Both the position numbers and the translations under genes were made by a program. A stretch of 64,000 nucleotides of DNA from Akebia trifoliata. Taxonomy: Eukaryota > Streptophyta > Magnoliopsida > Ranunculales > Lardizabalaceae. Location: NCBI GenBank assembly GCA_017979445.1, contig CM030711.1:43199560-43263559 (forward strand). The letters are read 5' to 3'. Shown piece by piece: positions 1-12,270 of the stretch (positions are counted from its first letter, which is position 1; the number at the start of each line of letters is the position of its first letter). A model generated the notes under the pieces. It saw nothing but the letters and a program-made list of their open reading frames with translations, was not told where the DNA came from and did no database searches.

Positions 1-72
1 CATTATAAAGGGGGGCTAATCTAGTTTGCTCCCATTTCAGTTTTTTTTCTTTTCTTTTTTGGTTTTAGGGAA

Positions 73-229
73 GAGTCGTGTTGGAGTGACATTAAAATTG
101 ACATGGTGCGCACATAATCGTAGATGCTTCTCACTCGTATCTCGATGAAAGCATCTATGGTTTTGTACACACATCCACATCAATAATGTATGAAACTATG
201 CCAATTTTAATGTCACTCTAGCATTTTCC
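73..229. mobile_element. MULE-type palindromic MITE, hairpin-core family, copy 1
   Basis: Nearly the whole element is one inverted repeat. The left arm GAGTGACATTAAAATTG (from 84) pairs with CAATTTTAATGTCACTC (ending 218). The centre is a hairpin, CGTAGATGC...GCATCTATGG, around a CTCGTATCTCGATGAAA loop. It is flanked by the direct repeat TTTAGGGAA at 64-72 and 230-238, a 9-bp target duplication of the size made by Mutator-like transposases. There is no coding capacity. Three related copies lie at 20466, 22263 and 60694. Confidence 0.8.
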
Positions 230-238
230 TTTAGGGAA

Positions 239-3123
239 TTTTGTTGTTTCACCCCCACCTCCTCTAGTGTGTGAAACTTACATGCCACGTGTTTATGGAT
301 TTGTTGGCTCGATCATGGGAAGGCCCATCTTGTGAGGTATGTGGACTCAATGCGTAATATGGATTACTTGAACATGTCCGGTTTAATCTATGCTAATCTA
401 CGGACAACATCATTTATTTCATAGGAGATGTTTGGAAAAAGAAGTACTTTGTAGAAGAACTTATTACAAGGAAATGTTGAACGATGCAAGAGCTCTTCCA
501 CTTGTACACTGTAAACAGGGTTTTCAGATTTTTGGGGCTGTTGTATCCCTTCAAAAATCAAAAAGTGAATGTATCTAGCGTGCTCTATTAATTCATGCTT
601 ATATTTAAATAGTTATAATTTTTTTATAAAAATAAAATCGATTAAAAGATGCTCAGCTAACCCCAAACGGTTGGCCTAGTGGCAAGCCAAACCTTGATAA
701 GCTCCTCGGGAAGGGTAGGTCAAGTGTTAGAAACCCCACGAAGTAATGAATTCCTTGGGGACACCCTCCAAGGTCTGGTTGATCCTCGACTCGATCAACC
801 AGTCAAAATTCCAAATTGTTTTAGGCCAATGTTACTTGAACATACGCACAAGTATAAAATTGGCTTAAACATTGTGGCGTGTATTGTAGAACATTAAAAT
901 TAAGATTGTTCTTGTGTATTAAGCATTCCAGCTTGGTATTTTTTTAATACCAGAATTGACATTGATGTTGTACATTAAGCACCCCATGATGTTTTTTAAT
1001 TGTACTATAATTCAGATTGTTGTCGTAAACTAGCCTGTTTTTTTCTTTTCTTTTCTGTTTTTGATAAACAAGTTGGGTAATCCTTCGCAATTAATGGGTG
1101 AAGGTGGTTATAAACCTACGTCGTGGTATCTTTACATTTTTTTTTCTTTAATTTTTACTTTCGATGTTGTTGTGCAAAGATGTGGAATGACATGCTTACT
1201 TAACTGAATGGAAGAGATTCTTCGTACAAAACCTCAGATGCATCCACCGCCTATTTGCACAAACTTGACACATTGGCCAATCCAAGATTGGTGTACTCTT
1301 ACCAATGAGACCTTAATAATATACTTATAACATGCAAATGGAGTATATATATCAACTCAAATTCAAGGTTACGATTGTAGGGACACCATCAAATATCAAA
1401 AGCTTATGATGGGTGTGTTTCTGAATTGTATTTAATAGACCATATGAGAAAACCTTTGGATTACTCGAAAGACAATGATCAATAATGAGAAGAGATGTGA
1501 CCATCCAATGCTTTGTCAATGTCGAATCTCCATCCATGCTCACTTCATATTATAGGATTCCTAAAGACGAGCATCTATCAACTGATTGAAGCCATCATTT
1601 GTTCTCAAACAATCATCAAGATCGTTGATCGATTTATAGTACTCAACTTCCGTCTAAAGTCCATTTTGTCTCTCTTTCATGAGTTGTTAAGATTGCTCCT
1701 AAAAATTGATGAATCTGTTCTATATAATTCATAAATCATGAAGCTGACTATTCACATATATACAAAGAAAGCACGCAATGCCAAATACCAATTATTATCC
1801 CAAAAATCGTTACAGACATGGCTAGGAAACTCGAAAACTCAAGGGAGACCTACAAGAGATAAAGATTCATCCGAAGATTTTATCCTCAATACGGGACTAC
1901 CCTTGTTCCTCAAAAATAACTTATCAACAAACAAAAAAATTGAACGCCAAACATGGGAAAGTAGAACAAGATTTATTGTAGTCAAATCCCACATTCGCTT
2001 ATAAGTCAAAAACATTGTTTCAATCTGATTAATGAAAGTGAGATTTAAGAAAATAATACTTTGAAAAATTGGTGGAAAACAGGAAAGACAACTAGTGTTG
2101 TAAGTACATAGTTCGTGGGATGAACAAGGTTTGAACCAACCTCCCTCATGAATTACTAAATAAATATCTCTTGTTTTATCTTTTTTATGCTTTTGATATG
2201 GCAGTTATAGACTAACTTCAATGATTGCACGCCCAATCCAACATGCTCAGGAGGCCACCCAGTTTCGTCTCCTCCATAGTCGCCTATGACATGAAAAGTG
2301 TTGTAGAGCTCATGTTTCATGGTTCATCATTTTTCTTTTGCTATGTTCTGTCATGGTCGTGTTCTTTCGAAGTGAGGTCGTGCGGTACTTGGGGTGCTAA
2401 TCCACAAGTAAACCTGTAAAAAATGTCCTATATACACAAACGTAACTAATAATACAAGAGAACGAGAGCAATATAAGGCAAAATCCAGAGACAACTTTAT
2501 TGATATAGTATGCAATTATATAGAGTAACATGTTACAAAAACTAATAAGGTGTGTTACAAGTAACTAGTGATCTAATACATGTAAAACGCCACGTAACTT
2601 GGGCAAGGATTCAAAGTCAACGTGGGTATAGGTTGGGGATTAGGACCAAATACACACTTCCTACGTATTTAAAGTTTGAGAATAAGTCAAGGGCGTTGCG
2701 CCCCCGATGCCTCTAATCATTGACTTTACTTGTTAGAACTTGCATGCGGGCTCTAACCATCCACGTACTGCACTCACACTCAATCTCTTATAATTATGTC
2801 TCAATTGGTAAGTGAGTGTCTTTTCAAGGCCACAAAATTAGTGATTAGTAGTAATTGAACAGAAATAGTGATTAGGCGATGTAAATCAAGATCATGTATT
2901 GCTACGACCACATACACAAATTAACTTTAAAAATACAATTTAATTTTCATTTATTTGATTTCATGGGTTAAAAAAAAAATCTTTTATTCTGTTAATAAGT
3001 CGTTTCATTACATTTCCATCCATCCATCACTATATTGTCAAAGACCATATCACCACATTCTATCATAAATATTTACATATTCCAATGAGTATGATTTGAC
3101 AATAGATTTGAGTATTGGAAGAT
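239..3123. other. Intergenic DNA without a recognisable gene
   Basis: The open frames here are short (under 90 codons), have no homology I recognise and are not joined by convincing splice sites. A weak tRNA-like SINE candidate lies near 665-800. A second promoter-like box (GGTTTGAACC on the reverse strand) lies near 2130. Both are too decayed to assign. The rest is AT-rich unique-looking sequence. Confidence 0.6.
665..800 (+). repeat. Possible tRNA-derived SINE remnant
   Basis: GGTTGGCCTAGTGGCAAGCC resembles a tRNA A-box region. About 45 bases later AGGTCAAGTGTTAGAAACCC resembles a decayed B-box. The spacing fits the head of a tRNA-derived SINE. No clear tail or target duplication was found. 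Confidence 0.35.
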
Positions 3124-3132
3124 TTACTTGAT

Positions 3133-3513
3133 GGGTCCCGTTCAGTACCCTAAGCTTTACCACACACTTTAACAAACGTATTTTGTCTTACATGGGTTAG
3201 AAGTTTTGGAATGGGCTGATTTTTGGTGAGGATGATCTCTATGGTGAGGAGATCATCCTAACCAAAAATCAGCTCATTCCAAAACTTCTAACCCCATCAA
3301 AAATGGTTTACAAAAAATGGACGGTACACGATTTTTCAACGTGTAAACATGGGGCTGAACATTTCGGAATGGACTGATTTTTGGGGAGGATGATCTTCTA
3401 ATCATAGAGATCATCCTCACCAAAAATCAGCCCATTCCAAAACTTCTAACCCATGTAGGACAAAAAACGTTTGTTAAAGTGTGTGGTAAAACTTAGGGTG
3501 CTGAACATTTCCC
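3133..3513. mobile_element. MULE-type foldback MITE with nested hairpins, copy 1
   Basis: The 381-bp element is flanked by the perfect 9-bp direct repeat TTACTTGAT (3124-3132 and 3514-3522). The ends are GGGTCCCGTTCAG and CTGAACATTTCCC. The outer arms (GTTCAGTACCCTAAG with CTTAGGGTGCTGAAC, continuing through ACAAACGT/ACGTTTGT) enclose two separate hairpins. Each is built from a GTTTTGGAATGGGCTGATTT-like arm, a GGATGATCTC loop region and its complement. A GTTTACA/TGTAAAC-like pair lies between them. The predicted fold is a stem carrying two long hairpins, a three-armed shape. There is no ORF. The 9-bp duplication points to a Mutator-like source. Confidence 0.85.
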
Positions 3514-4235
3514 TTACTTGATTTAATTATTATATAAGTTGAGCCGCAAAGACCTGAATTCCTATATGTAAATGGTTGAATTCTACATGTGAATAAGCAA
3601 ATATGTCATTTTAAAACAAGTTCTTGTGAGAACCATATGCCAGAGATTTGGTCTCAAGCATTTTTGTGTTGCATCTTTCTTTTGTCATCTCTGCGCCTTT
3701 TCCAAGTCTCAACGAGACATTTAGTCGTATGTATATCATCTCAACTTTGTCTAGTCTTCAATACCACATTTTCTTTTGTCTTGAAAACCCATGAAGATAT
3801 TAGTGTTTATAGGGTTCGAGACTTTTCTTATTTTAATTCAAAGTTTTAGCCTAAACTAATTTCCTACGTTTTCTAAGAATTCTTGAATTATTATAGTATC
3901 AGAGTTACTAATCCATTGATCAAACTTTTGATCCAGTATTTTTCAGTGGACGAGACCACTATCCGTATAAATGCATTATCATCTACTAGAAAGTGGTACG
4001 GGGAAAGCGCACATGTATTTTAAGAGTTTATTTGTAATTTACAATATTAGTTAAAGGCGGTTTTAAGATTATATATTAAAAATGATATTTTTTTAATTTT
4101 GGAAACAAGAAAAGTGTGTAGCTTTGTGGAGTACAATTTTTTGGATTTTTGATTATAATGACCCTAACCATAGTAAATTTAAATATAGAAGTGGGGGCAC
4201 TTATAACCACTCATATTTTTATTCAAACGCTACTG
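3514..4235. other. Intergenic AT-rich DNA, nothing recognised
   Basis: One 86-codon frame (3589-3849) has no recognisable domain, no splice context and no composition shift. I see no gene or repeat boundary here. Confidence 0.5.
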
Positions 4236-4239
4236 TGTG

Positions 4240-4545
4240 TGTAATGCTCATCTAGCATTACACATGTGCCCTAAGGACATACGTTAAAGTGCATTAAATA
4301 CACTTTGGAATTTGATTTTTTTTTTTTAATACTGAAAATGCCCTCAAAAAAATATTTATTTTATAAAAAATGTTCCAAGATGCTTATTTCCAAGATGTAT
4401 TTATTGCACTTTAGGTGCATTAAATATGCTTTGGAAATAACCATTCGAATGTATTTCTAGTAAAAAAATATTTTTGAGGGCATTTTCTGGGTAGACAATT
4501 TTATTTTCAAAGTGTAAACATGCCTAAGGGAAGCACGTATTAACA
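4240..4545. mobile_element. MITE with ATGTGCCCTAAGG-type inverted ends, copy 1
   Basis: The left end reads ACACATGTGCCCTAAGGACA then ACGTTAAAGTGCATTAAATA. The right end carries the complement, with AAACATGCCTAAGGGAAGCA followed by CACGTATTAAC. Internally AATGCCCTCAAAAAAATATT pairs with AATATTTTTGAGGGCATTTT, so most of the element is palindromic. A shorter relative follows at once (4566-4722). Superfamily is not certain, because no clean target duplication was read. Confidence 0.65.
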
Positions 4546-4565
4546 AAACCCTAAAAAAATAAAGG

Positions 4566-4722
4566 ATTTTGTTAACATGTGCCATAAGGCACACGTTAAG
4601 ATGCATTAAATATATATGAGAATTTTATTTTTCTACCGAAGAATACCTTCAAATGCTATTTCCAATGTGTATTTAATGCATCTTTAACATGTGTGCTTAG
4701 GGCACACGTTAACAAAACTCAA
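4566..4722. mobile_element. MITE with ATGTGCCCTAAGG-type inverted ends, copy 2
   Basis: The ends TTTTGTTAACATGTGCCATA and its counterpart GGGCACACGTTAACAAAA form inverted repeats. They extend inward through GATGCATTAAATA paired with TATTTAATGCATC, about 45 bp in all. The element is non-coding and lies 20 bp from copy 1, suggesting one family inserted twice or a local duplication. Confidence 0.7.
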
Positions 4723-4761
4723 AATTTAATAATAGAAAAATACTAATAATAAACTAACGCT

Positions 4762-4857
4762 CTTGACGCGGCAGTGCACAAAATCATAGATCTTTTTCCT
4801 TGCGTATTCCAAAGAAAAAGATCTAGGATTTTGTGTACTGCCACGTCAAGATCATCA
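4762..4857. mobile_element. Short palindromic MITE (GATCTTTTTC hairpin)
   Basis: CTTGACGCGGCAGTGCACAA with CATAGATCTTTTTC pairs with GAAAAAGATCTAGG and TTTTGTGTACTGCCACGTCA. This is about 40 bp per arm with a small CTTGCGTATTCCAAA loop. The TAGATC stem resembles the stems of the hairpin-core MITE family, but the outer arms are unrelated. Confidence 0.65.
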
Positions 4858-6107
4858 ATTTATCATGACTAATAAAAAATCATTGTTCTACTTGGGTCAA
4901 ATCTCTTCCACTTAAAAGAGCATTTAAATCCTTCAAGATTAAACTCATCTTAGTCCCTAGAAATTCATTCCTAATTTAAAACTCAATAAATCCATCACCA
5001 ATGAATATATTCATAATGGAGCCAGTATTGAGTCTGTTTATTGGTTACAATTTGACTATTTTTTGAATTAAAATCTAATTGGTTTTTGGTCTAGGTCTAA
5101 ATTGATCACGGCCCACTTTATTGAATTGAGTTATTTGCTCCAAGTTCATTATCTGTTTTTCTTTGGGAAGACGATCATCGTGCATTTATTAATGTCATGA
5201 AAGAGCATTGGACAGCTCTCCATTGACTTTCAAATGCATCAAAGATAGATACGCCCAACTTCAAGGATTCTAGTTATTTTTTTCAAACTTACGTTGATCA
5301 TTGATCACCATTTTGAGGGAAGATGTTAGAATTTCCCATACGAAATAATGTAATAAGGTGTATGTTATGCACCAAATCATATTTGAAGATTAATTGGAGA
5401 TTAGGACTATTTTTTACCATTTATATCTATTTCTAAATAAATATTCTTAAGGGTAATATACTAATTCAATTAAGTAATCAAAGAGTATTACTTGAAGAAA
5501 AGAAAAGGCATTTTTTGAATTTTAATTTTAAATTCAGGGGGTTTAATGGCCCGTTTATTTTCAACGTCAGGATCGGGCAAGCTTAAAAATAGTTGTGTGT
5601 TTTTTTTTTTTTTGCCAAACCTTGTCCAGACATAGAAATCTAGAGAGCTAAAGTTTCATTTGGTCCGACGTGACAACCTACATTGCCCAAATGAGGTTCT
5701 CAGGCCATGCAACCTCTTCCCATCATGTAAGGGTTGGTTATCAGGTTGTTATGTTGACACCCATTCTAAAACTTCTGAACCCATAAAAAATGCCTTACTA
5801 GTTATAAATCAAATGTTCTAATCGATTCAGAAGCAATAATCAGTTTCATGCAGATATATTAAATGTTGATTGTTGGATTTTAAATCTACATTTGATGATA
5901 TACCTAGGTCCTTGTTTGTGTTTATGATGCATGGTAAGTCCCAAAAAACATATATAACTAAAAATGTATTACCAAGTATCAAAGTTTTACAATGCATTCT
6001 GTCTAGTTCCACAAGTTAGTTTGTTGTCAAACTCTTAGGTATAAGAACCACAATTTAGACCGCCTCATTTCATACCAAATTTAGCTCCGCAACCTACAAC
6101 TTCACCT
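4858..6107. other. 3' flank of the SPP gene and intergenic DNA
   Basis: No coding signal. A short relic of the foldback-MITE hairpin arm (CCATTCTAAAACTTCTGAAC) lies near 5760. The 3' UTR of the minus-strand SPP gene must lie directly below 6108, but I could not fix its polyadenylation site. Confidence 0.5.
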
Positions 6108-9100
6108 CTACTCAACTTTCTTGCTGGATTTGGCCTCCTCACTACTCGACTCTCCATCTTGAGATGAAGTAGCAGTCTTAGACTCGTCAAATTCCAAGAG
6201 CTACACATTATGACAAATAATTAGGCATGGAACTCTTCTCTAGTAATGAATTTGAAGATTAGCACATTTAAATAATATTAATAATTTTACCACTGAATCA
6301 GTTGGTTATGCAGACGTCTAAGGTTAAATAGAGTCAGTAAAGCACTTTTGGCAAAGATGATCTTCAAGGTTAGGATATGATCTCAAGAAAAATCATTCCT
6401 TGAATCATCTCCATGTAGGCCCTATGAGGCATGTGACCTTAAACCTCAGCTTTCCACACATCTATGACACCCAACCATTTTATTTTATTTTTAGGGGGGA
6501 AGGAACCGAAAGAGACAAAGCTACCCCACAAAGACAAACTCTAGTGCATAGCTACAAGTTCTCGCGAAACAAGTTCCTACCTAAAACGAAAATCTTCAAA
6601 AAAATAAAAGAACCTTGAATTCAAAGGCTTTCGTCCAAAACAAAATGGACCTAAGATGTTAAAGATAACCTCCTTTAAGAACGGTCCTTCCAAAGAACAA
6701 CTCATCTGACTAGAAAAGCATATTTAAGAGGCAGCAATCAAGAAAGCAAAGGGGATGGGGTGTAGAACAAACCGGTTTGATTTCACCATTCCATATGCAA
6801 TGAACTGCCATAAATCCAATAACAGCTGGTACAATGTAGAGAAGTGCAGGCTGAAAGTGCAAACATTAAAAAAATTTAAAAGTTAGAGAAAGAAATGAAA
6901 ATATCAGAACTAATTAAATAAAGGACGCTCCATCCTCACTTTAAGCAGGGAAAAACTCAAGAGCCTTTATTGGTAGAAATAATTAAATAAAGGAGGCCCC
7001 ATCCTCACTTAAGTAGGGAAATACTCAAGAGCCTTTATTGGTACATGGTGTTTTGATCAAGTTGACATGAACCAATAAAAAGTATACCTTCACTTAAGTG
7101 AAGGGGTGGTCATTAAGGAAATTGAATAAGAAAAGAATGGCTCTTGCACTACTCACCTGTGCAGCTTGAAACCAGTTCATCACAATAATAGTAAGGACCA
7201 AACCAACTGTATATCCGAAAAATGCGCTTCTGAAATACCGATTCTCTTTCCCTCTCGATACATCAAAACGCAATGCCAATGCAACAAATATACCTTCATG
7301 AAGAATAAAAGAGAGACATTCATGTTAATGAAATAATAAACCAGATAACAAATAGGTGAATGCAGAAATACATGAGTCCACCCTTTCTGATGAAAGACAT
7401 GTTGAATGGCACCATCACAATTCCACCATGTTTACAGTTCTTGGGGGGGGGGGAATGAAGACCAGTACAAGTTAAAAAGAAGAATCCATCAGACCAAGTG
7501 ATCACATCCAACAAAAAAAAGAATATCATGAAAATTCAGTGCATGTCACATTCTTTGAAGATCCTCCGTGCTTGCCATTGTGCGGTAAATTTAGAGAGAG
7601 AGAGTAGGAGAGTTTCTAATAACAAAGATTCAAGCGCCCTTGGTAATGTGATAGTACCACACTGAGTGATTACATCCAAGAAATCTATAGGATAATATCT
7701 TGAGAGGGTGGAAGGAGTGGCTCTGTTCTCTCCATTCATGTTGTGCGGCAATCTCCTAGAGATGGTAATTCAAGCATAATTTTGATGGTATGATTGACAA
7801 TTCAGATTTTATCAGGCATTAGTGGTTTGATCCATGACTGAGGAGAGGCGTTATACATATTTCACTCCCTTTAGGGGAGAAATTTCACAGGTCTTTAATT
7901 TGGGAAATCTTGTTTAGGAAGACAAAAAGGCAGTGGAATCATTTCTTATCATTGGAGAAAATTCAAGATTTGGCCACTTAATTACATCTTGTTCTTGCAT
8001 GCCCAAAGGTCAGTAATCCCCAATCCGTGGTAAATCCCAGAGTCAGAGCCTTGAAGTAAGCTCAAAAATGCAGTAACAAGTTAAATTCTTCAATGATTGA
8101 TCCTGCACAACATAAGGATCACAAAATTATAGGGGGCTCAAACTCCCTTTGTTAGAGCACAAGACACAATGAGGAGCCAACAAAATAGAAGAAGGGTATT
8201 GTAGAGTACGCTGAGTGAAATAGTAGTCCTTGAAGGAACAGAAGAAGAGATCCCAAAGCTTTTTTTCTCTCCCAAACCTTAGTTGTCTCTGTGGTCTAAG
8301 AAATCTAAAGAGTTGAAAGGTATGTTCTTTGAGGACCTTGCGTTTAGATAGGAACATGTGAATTTGAAATATGAGTAGAGATTCTATTATATTTTTTTGA
8401 CTGTTGTTCTTTTTTTGATAGGTAAAAATGATTTCATTAAAATGAACAAAGCTCGAGGAGACCAACCGAAAAGTATACAAGGGAAAAAACCTATCAAAAG
8501 GCGGAGAAAACCACAAAAACACCAAAAAGGATTACCCCAGATCTAAATTACAAACCCTCTCCCACCTCACAAGGAGATCCTAAAAAAAATACCCTTAAAT
8601 TCTTTAAACCTTTTGCACCAAAAAAATAACAAAGCTAAGACCTCCATGCTCACATCTTGCAATTCTTTTTCTTCTGGTAGGTCACCTCTATCTCCCTCTC
8701 TTGTGTATCCCTTGGCCTTGAGCTTCAACAGATTCCATACTTAAGAAAAATATATATATATATACAAGTAAGAAAAAGAGCCTCCAAAGCATCATCATAT
8801 GCCAGAAAGGAGGTAACCAGAACTGCTGGGTGAAGATAAATTGATACAATCAAAATGGAAAACCCTCCATTGTAGCATCCTTGTTGCTTGACACGGGACA
8901 CAAAATTGAGGGTCCTGTAAATTCTTTGAACAGTTCCATCACGGCTAAGGCTCTATACGAATTCCCCAATCACGGATCAAATCAAGAGCCACTCAATTTA
9001 CCATCCTCGGGGAAAATCAAAGAGTTACTTTTTCCCACCAGCGCACACCCTTTGGCTGCTAAAATCTCTGGTCAGTCAATTTAAGTTCAATGTCCCTTAT

Positions 9101-12100
9101 ATATGGCCATGTAATTCAACTTTCCTCCAAAAGGGCTGGATTTGTGTCACCAAATTTGCTCTTACCATGTCAATATTAGAGATGCCCCTACATTTTTGGT
9201 CAATATTACAGATACCCCAGCACTAGAAAAATTTGAATCCCTCCATGTTTTATGTCAATATTAGAGATATCCCCATGTTTTCAAACTGATGACATGCCCC
9301 CTTGACCTAGGTACTCATCTATGAAACTAACATAAATGACCTAAATGCCCTCTATGATATTACCTCTTATCCAAAAAAAATATTTACGCCTTTGATCTTA
9401 TGGTTATGATCATGCCAGGCAGAGCAATTTCAAGGCAATGCTCCACTCAAAATAGTTACTTCTCATTTTTGAGGTCCAAACTGAAGAGTATGCATGCCAA
9501 TTGTACCGCACACTTCCTAATTTTGGGCAACCATCTTCCAGGAAATATTTAGCCAATAAGTACGATCTAACTCAATTCAATTCCAATATATTTTTTGCAA
9601 ACAGGTCTACAAGCAACAAACCATGTAAGAAACCTTCTTCAAAAGAAGAGGGAGATAAGTGTCCAAGAAGATCAAATGTGGACTTACCGGGAATCACAAT
9701 GTCACCAAGTCCAAGCATTGAAAATGGTCTTGCAGAATCTGCTGTGGGGAACAACAGCTGTGACAAAGAATAAGAAAATTACTGCTATTAGAAAAATTTC
9801 ATATTTAGATCATGAATCATACAGAGACCGATTATGCACAAAAAATCTAACCCACAAGAAAAAAGAGAGCAAAATATGTCGATGAAGTTGAAGAACTGAC
9901 CTTTATAGGAGCATCAAAAGATTTTGCAACACTAACCATCACTGGAGTAAAGAAAACCCAGAAGATATCATATACAAAAAGCCCAGCCTGCAGTTGCAAC
10001 ATAGAGACAAGCTAAGCTAATGAAGATGATCAAAGTCTATATAGAACGAAAAAGGACATAGATTGGATGGGAAAGCATTTTCTAAACATTGGATAGGAGT
10101 CATGCCTATGAAACACATAAATATACCTCACTAATCCTCATTAATTCTCTCATTCCTGTGCTGTGTACAGTTACTGTATTTACATAACAAAGAAGCAACC
10201 CTTCATTATTCTTTTCTGTTTTAGAAGGGGTTGCATGCGCAATACAGAAATACTCCTCTCTCTATTATTTCTTTCCCTTTTGATACTTTTTAGCCCCTTC
10301 CTTTTCTTCACTCTGTAGCTATCTTTTTCGTTTGCTTTGTTTATTGGTTTCTTTTCTCTGATATCAATGTCCAAAGAATGATAATTTGAATGTTTCAGAA
10401 TCAATGTTTCATTCGGTTCTCAACCAAAACCAGATTCCACAGAAACATTCTGAAACAGAACAAAACTTTGAACAAAGAAATTGTTGATCACATTACATAA
10501 CTGATAATCCTATTTGACTATTTGACTATTTGATAACATCTTAGTGTCTATTAAAGGTTTTCTGTTCTTTAGGTGTAAAGCCTTTGAGGAGTTCAAAGAG
10601 ATTTTCTTTGATGATTTTATAGGGAGATGGGAATGGATTTCTATTGGTTTGTAGTTTGTAATAGTGAATTCTGTGTTTGGTTCAGGTCTTTCATGTTTTT
10701 TCTTGTACTATTTGTTGGTCACCTTGACCACATTTAAGTTTTAACACAATTTTGCATTTACTTATCAAGAAAAAAAAATTCTCTTTGGTTTATGTTACAT
10801 CTACAGGTACGTTTAATTTTTTTTTGATAAGTATAAATTCACAGGTACGTTTAATTATTTTCTTACTTTCTTACTTTCTTCTCTTTCTTTTTCTTGCATA
10901 TTATTTTTTCTTCTTAAGTATAAATTTTTATTGAGAAAGTGAAAGAGCACCCAAGTTGGCCAGCAACAATGGAAAAAAGAAAACAAGATGTAAATCTTTT
11001 CTTGCATATTATCAAACTGTTTGGTTCTTATGAAATAAAATAGAAACTAAATTAATAAAGTTTCATCCCTGCCTGAAGGACCCATATTACCTAGTTGTCG
11101 ACTGAGACTTTGATTTTACTATTTTTCCAAGATGTAACACTTGTATAACCAATTATAAAGATATAGTAACACAAATTAGCAGTGTAAATGTCACAATTTA
11201 AGTTAACAAGGTATGGAGCATATTCAACAAGGAAGACATGGCAGATCAAAACTCCAAATCAATAGTTGCAGTAAACCGAGCCTATGGTTATCTTGGTCAT
11301 GGAACCAATATTCTCTTTCAGAAACATGTAACTATGGGATTCAATTCTTACCAATAGAATGGCACCAGTTTTAAAAGATCCCAGAGAAAGCATTTCAATT
11401 CCCTGCAAATAATATCAAGACCCTCTCAATTGTATGACATTATGCTATTGCAAAGAATACAGAAAGAAACAAACAGAAAAACAATTCCCAAGATGCTTTA
11501 TTGCCACCATAATTAACTTGTGCAATAAAACACATCAAATAAGGGACAATAGTTCCAGGATGTTGACCATCGTTGACCATCCTAACAGGCACAATTAAAT
11601 AGCATTCAAGGAAATACAACAAATCAATGAACCTTAATAGGTAGATAGTGATAAGGAAGAGTTTCCTTGATTCTAATCGATCAGCTTCAAAAACAAAGTT
11701 TTGTAAGGGTTCCAATTCAAGCTTTTTCCATTAACCATCACTGAGTCATTCAGAAGTGAGTCAAGGGGAGCAGGAAAGGGCTCATGAAAGTAAGTTCTAG
11801 AATTCATCCATATCTTCCATGACTAGTTGCACGAAAGAAAAATCAAGAGGAAGAAAGTTTATGAAACAGCAACAACCAAAAACTTGAATATATGATGAAG
11901 AAATTCAGAAAATAGTTAGGATAAGGTGTGTTAATTATTATACAAACTAATGCTGAATAAATGAGGGGGAATTATTGTGGTACATATATACAATATCAAA
12001 GGAAATGGTGACCACAAAATGAAAAATGGGAGAGAACTATGAAGGAATATTAATACACGAAATAAGAATATCAAAGAATTAGTTTGCTTTCATGCTAGGG

Positions 12101-12239
12101 AGGTCAATTATGGAGCATAGTCACCAAAGTCACTGACTTTTTCAAAAAATCGTGTTTAAATCGCGATTTTAAAGACTGAAGATTAAATCATGACTTTTTG
12201 AAAAAGTCACGATTTAAATATAAAAAAAATGTGATACAC

Positions 12240-12270
<31 letters not shown>

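Noticed and set aside
3133..3513. CRISPR-like or miRNA-cluster interpretation of the repeated hairpins
   Set aside because: The repeats are inverted, not regularly spaced direct repeats, and a 9-bp target duplication marks a transposon.
8127..8525. 132-codon minus-strand open frame
   Set aside because: It overlaps an antisense LINE tail and SPP intron sequence, has no known domain and no splice or start context.
9501..9885. Plus-strand frames of 90-96 codons across 9500-9885
   Set aside because: They run antisense over SPP exon 8 and its flanking introns, so they are shadows of the real minus-strand exon.
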